Assembly: GCA_902772625.1 (NCBI GenBank)
Contig: CACYBP010000406.1
Coordinates: forward strand, 1-8,814
Direction of reading: 5' to 3'
DNA from: Oscillospiraceae bacterium
GTDB lineage: Bacteria > Bacillota > Clostridia > Oscillospirales > QAMX01
Length of the DNA: 8,814 nucleotides
The position numbers and the translations under genes were made by a program. A model generated the notes under the pieces. That model saw nothing but the letters and a program-made list of their open reading frames with translations. It was not told where the DNA came from and did not search any database. Shown one piece after another: positions 6,948 to 8,814 of the stretch; positions within the stretch are counted from its first letter, which is position 1, and each line of letters opens with the position of its first letter.

Positions 6948-8354
6948 TCAGTCAAAGAGCGCGGCGGCGTTTTCATACACCGCAAGCAGGTTTTCATAGA
7001 GCTGGTCGGCCGATTCGCCGCCGCCCTGGGTCATGACCTCGGTCAGAGCCCTGCCCGCCGCCTGATCCGAGAGGTAGGCGTACCCTACGTCGGTCACCTC
7101 GGCGTACAGCTTTTCCGCGCTGACCAGTTCCTGCTGATCCACCGGATAGAGATTCGAGATTTCTTTCAGTCCCATGCTCAGGGTTTCTCCCACCGCGTCA
7201 AGTCTGATCGGGAAGGAATAATAGTAAGCGTCGAGGTTCTTTGCAAAGAGTTCCTTCTGCCCCACGTACCAGACGATAAAGTTCCAGGCCGATTCCTGCT
7301 TTTCGGACGCCGCCGGGATCATGAACCCCGCGCTGACGTAGGCGGTGCGGATCTCCTCTGTCTGGCCGGGAAGATAGGGCACGGCGCCGTAGAACATATC
7401 CTTGTTGGGCTCGCTCCCCACGTAAAAGAAGGCCGCGTTTTTCCTGTCGGTCATCAGGTTTTCCATGATCGCCAGGGGGTAGCTGTAACCGCCGCCCAGG
7501 TTTTCGTAATAGAGCGCAGCCTTTTCCGCCAGCACGTCTCCCATGGTGACCGGCTGATCCAGCGATACCCATTGATAGTAATCCGGATTCTTCGCCTGTT
7601 TCCGGTAGACCTCCAGCGCCCTCCGGAAGCTTTCGGCGTTCTTTCCGTCCGCCATCCGCTCCGGATTGGGGAAATCCCCCGCCCCGTACACGAAGCTTAC
7701 GTCGTGGGGAAGGTCGGTGTAGCCCCATTTGCCGCAGAAGAGGTCGAGTTTGCTTCCCTCCGCCTTGGACCAGAAGCTTTCGTAATCGGCGAGATCCGCT
7801 TTCCCCGGAGTGCCATGGGCGGCGCTGGTTTTCTCATCCCCGAACACCGTGGGCAATACGTAAGCCAGGGGAAAAACGTACTGTTTCCCACCGAGGCTTC
7901 CCGCCGCCATCACGTTTTTCACGAAGGCCGTTTCGTCGTATTCCTCATCCGCTGCCATGAAGCCCGCGAGATCAGCGTATTCCCCGTTTGCGATATCGTG
8001 ATAAAGATCCGGGCGGATCTCGGTCCAGATATGATCGAACAGGATCACGTCGGGCGTTCCCGCCGCCTTGGCCTCTGCGTTGTTCTTGACAAGGCGGACC
8101 TCCACCTTGCCTTTTCCCAGCTCCTCGTATTTCTGCGCCGCGATCTTTACGGACTCGGCGAAGCCGATCCAGCCGTTTGCTTCCCGGGAGGCCTGATTCT
8201 CCGGATCGACGGGGATCTCCACCACGATGGGCTGGTTATTTGTTTTATCGATCTTGCTTCCGCTCTCCCCCGATGCGCTGCACGCCGCGAGAGAGAAAAG
8301 CATGAGAAGCGCGAGAAGGAATCCCGTAAAGCGGGAAAGAATTTGCCTTTTCAT
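6948..8354 (-). CDS. Second ABC solute-binding lipoprotein (family 1-like), no permease nearby
   Basis: A 468-residue predicted sugar-type binding lipoprotein. The start ATG (8354-8352) has GGAAGGAG (8372-8365 on the minus strand) about 10 nt upstream. The signal peptide ends in LAAC (Cys25), followed by a Ser/Gly-rich tether. The body fits family-1 binding proteins: PIVVEIPVDPENQ (42-54) as first strand, AGTPDVILFDHIW (98-110), SLGGKQYVFPLAYVLPTVFG (153-172) as the hinge signature, AGFMIPAASEKQESAWNFIVW (342-362, with IPA...kqesAW.FI typical of the class) and YSFPIRLDAV (379-388). It contains many aromatic residues. It differs from the other binding protein in length, lacks a C-terminal membrane helix and shares no obvious long stretch with it. 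It lies 52 nt downstream of another minus-strand gene, probably in one operon. No ATPase or permease appears beside it, so it either serves a transporter elsewhere or acts as a sensing component. Confidence 0.87.
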   Translation of the reverse strand: MKRQILSRFTGFLLALLMLFSLAACSASGESGSKIDKTNNQPIVVEIPVDPENQASREANGWIGFAESVKIAAQKYEELGKGKVEVRLVKNNAEAKAAGTPDVILFDHIWTEIRPDLYHDIANGEYADLAGFMAADEEYDETAFVKNVMAAGSLGGKQYVFPLAYVLPTVFGDEKTSAAHGTPGKADLADYESFWSKAEGSKLDLFCGKWGYTDLPHDVSFVYGAGDFPNPERMADGKNAESFRRALEVYRKQAKNPDYYQWVSLDQPVTMGDVLAEKAALYYENLGGGYSYPLAIMENLMTDRKNAAFFYVGSEPNKDMFYGAVPYLPGQTEEIRTAYVSAGFMIPAASEKQESAWNFIVWYVGQKELFAKNLDAYYYSFPIRLDAVGETLSMGLKEISNLYPVDQQELVSAEKLYAEVTDVGYAYLSDQAAGRALTEVMTQGGGESADQLYENLLAVYENAAALFD

Positions 8355-8406
8355 GTGATCCGACTCCTTCCTTTTCCTGGTGAAAGCGTTGACGACGGTG
8401 TTTTCC

Positions 8407-8814
8407 TCATTCGATCACGATCCGCGAGACCGAGCAGCAGGACCGGAAATCCAGAAGCTCGCTGTCTCCGAACACGCCCACGTAGGTCTTGGTGTAATTC
8501 GGCAGGATCTCTGCCTTGTTTTTGATCCACGCGATCAGGATCCGGTCCCCCTGCTGAAGCTCCTCCCCCTCGATGGTATAGACCATTTCGGTCTCGTCGT
8601 AGCTCTGCCCGTAATAGGTGACGCACACCGCGTCGGGTTTTCCCACGTCCTCCAGAAACTCCGTCAGAGTGATCCCGTCCACGCGGAAGGTCGTCCTGCC
8701 TCCGGTGCCGCCCGTGCGATTTTTATAGCTGTTTCTGAAATCGAAACGGATGAACATGCTGGTGAGCACGTGGGACAGGGCATGCTTTTCGGCGTCCGCT
8801 TTGGTGTAATATAC
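8407..8814 (-). CDS. Unrecognised beta-rich protein, C-terminal 135 residues (5' end off-window)
   Basis: The minus-strand frame is open from the right edge to a TGA at 8409-8407, giving 135 residues. A GTG at 8769 exists, but the frame continues upstream (YYTKADAEKHALSHVLTSM) with coding character and no ribosome binding site stands before the GTG, so the true start lies outside. The visible part looks like alternating strands: TTFRVDGITLTEFLEDV (41-57), DAVCVTYYGQSY (61-72), EMVYTIEGEELQQGDRILIA (76-95) and YVGVFGDSELLDF (111-123). The stretch from YTIEGEEL to GDRILIAW, ending in a short YVGVFGDSELL strand, recalls small exported Firmicute proteins with VEGEPLF...GDEYLLFL patterns, but this is only a resemblance. 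Two adjacent cysteines (126-127) occur near the end. It is probably the upstream partner of the binding protein in one operon. Function unknown; I do not assign a family. Confidence 0.7.
   Translation of the reverse strand, partial: VYYTKADAEKHALSHVLTSMFIRFDFRNSYKNRTGGTGGRTTFRVDGITLTEFLEDVGKPDAVCVTYYGQSYDETEMVYTIEGEELQQGDRILIAWIKNKAEILPNYTKTYVGVFGDSELLDFRSCCSVSRIVIE

Noticed and set aside
6921..8525. 534-codon open frame on the plus strand opposite the second binding protein
   Set aside because: The minus strand carries a lipobox, binding-protein motifs and a ribosome binding site; the plus frame has none of these.
8767..8769. GTG as the start of the right-edge protein
   Set aside because: The frame stays open and coding-like to the window edge, and no ribosome binding site precedes the GTG.

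Overview
The window looks like chromosomal DNA from an uncultured, GC-rich member of the Clostridia (Firmicutes), probably host-associated. The evidence is strong AGGAGG-type ribosome binding sites, sigma-A type promoters (TTGATT/TATAAT-like), several lipoprotein signal peptides ending in LGAC or LAAC, and a CUT1-type carbohydrate ABC transporter. The assignment rests on style, not on a marker gene, so it is moderate at best. I saw no tRNA, rRNA, CRISPR array, insertion sequence or phage gene.

Layout. Positions 1-1064 (minus) hold the N-terminal 354 codons of a right-handed beta-helix protein of the pectate-lyase-3/GH28-like type, running off the left edge. It has no signal peptide. A 196-bp divergent control region (1065-1260) carries two well-formed opposed promoters, with an inverted repeat and two spaced A-tracts midway between their -35 boxes. 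Positions 1261-5759 (plus) are a tightly packed four-gene operon: MalK/UgpC-like ATPase, two MalF/MalG-like permeases and a large solute-binding lipoprotein. Two of its three junctions are 4-nt overlaps. Its solute-binding protein is unusual in also having a C-terminal transmembrane helix with a basic tail.

Positions 5778-6740 (plus) are a separate transcription unit with its own promoter and 5' hairpin. It encodes a lipoprotein with a 24-bp tandem-repeat linker (TxPASESE) and two OB-fold-like modules, and ends in a near-perfect intrinsic terminator (6771-6800). A palindrome-rich spacer follows (6801-6947). Positions 6948-8814 (minus) converge on it: a second solute-binding lipoprotein with no permease in view, preceded by the C-terminal part of an unrecognised beta-rich protein that runs off the right edge.

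Working together: the beta-helix protein and the transporter share one control region, so the simplest reading is a glycan-utilisation unit. The transporter would import an oligosaccharide and the cytosolic beta-helix enzyme would act on it. The substrate cannot be named from sequence. The second binding protein may feed another transporter, or act as a sensor. That part is inference.
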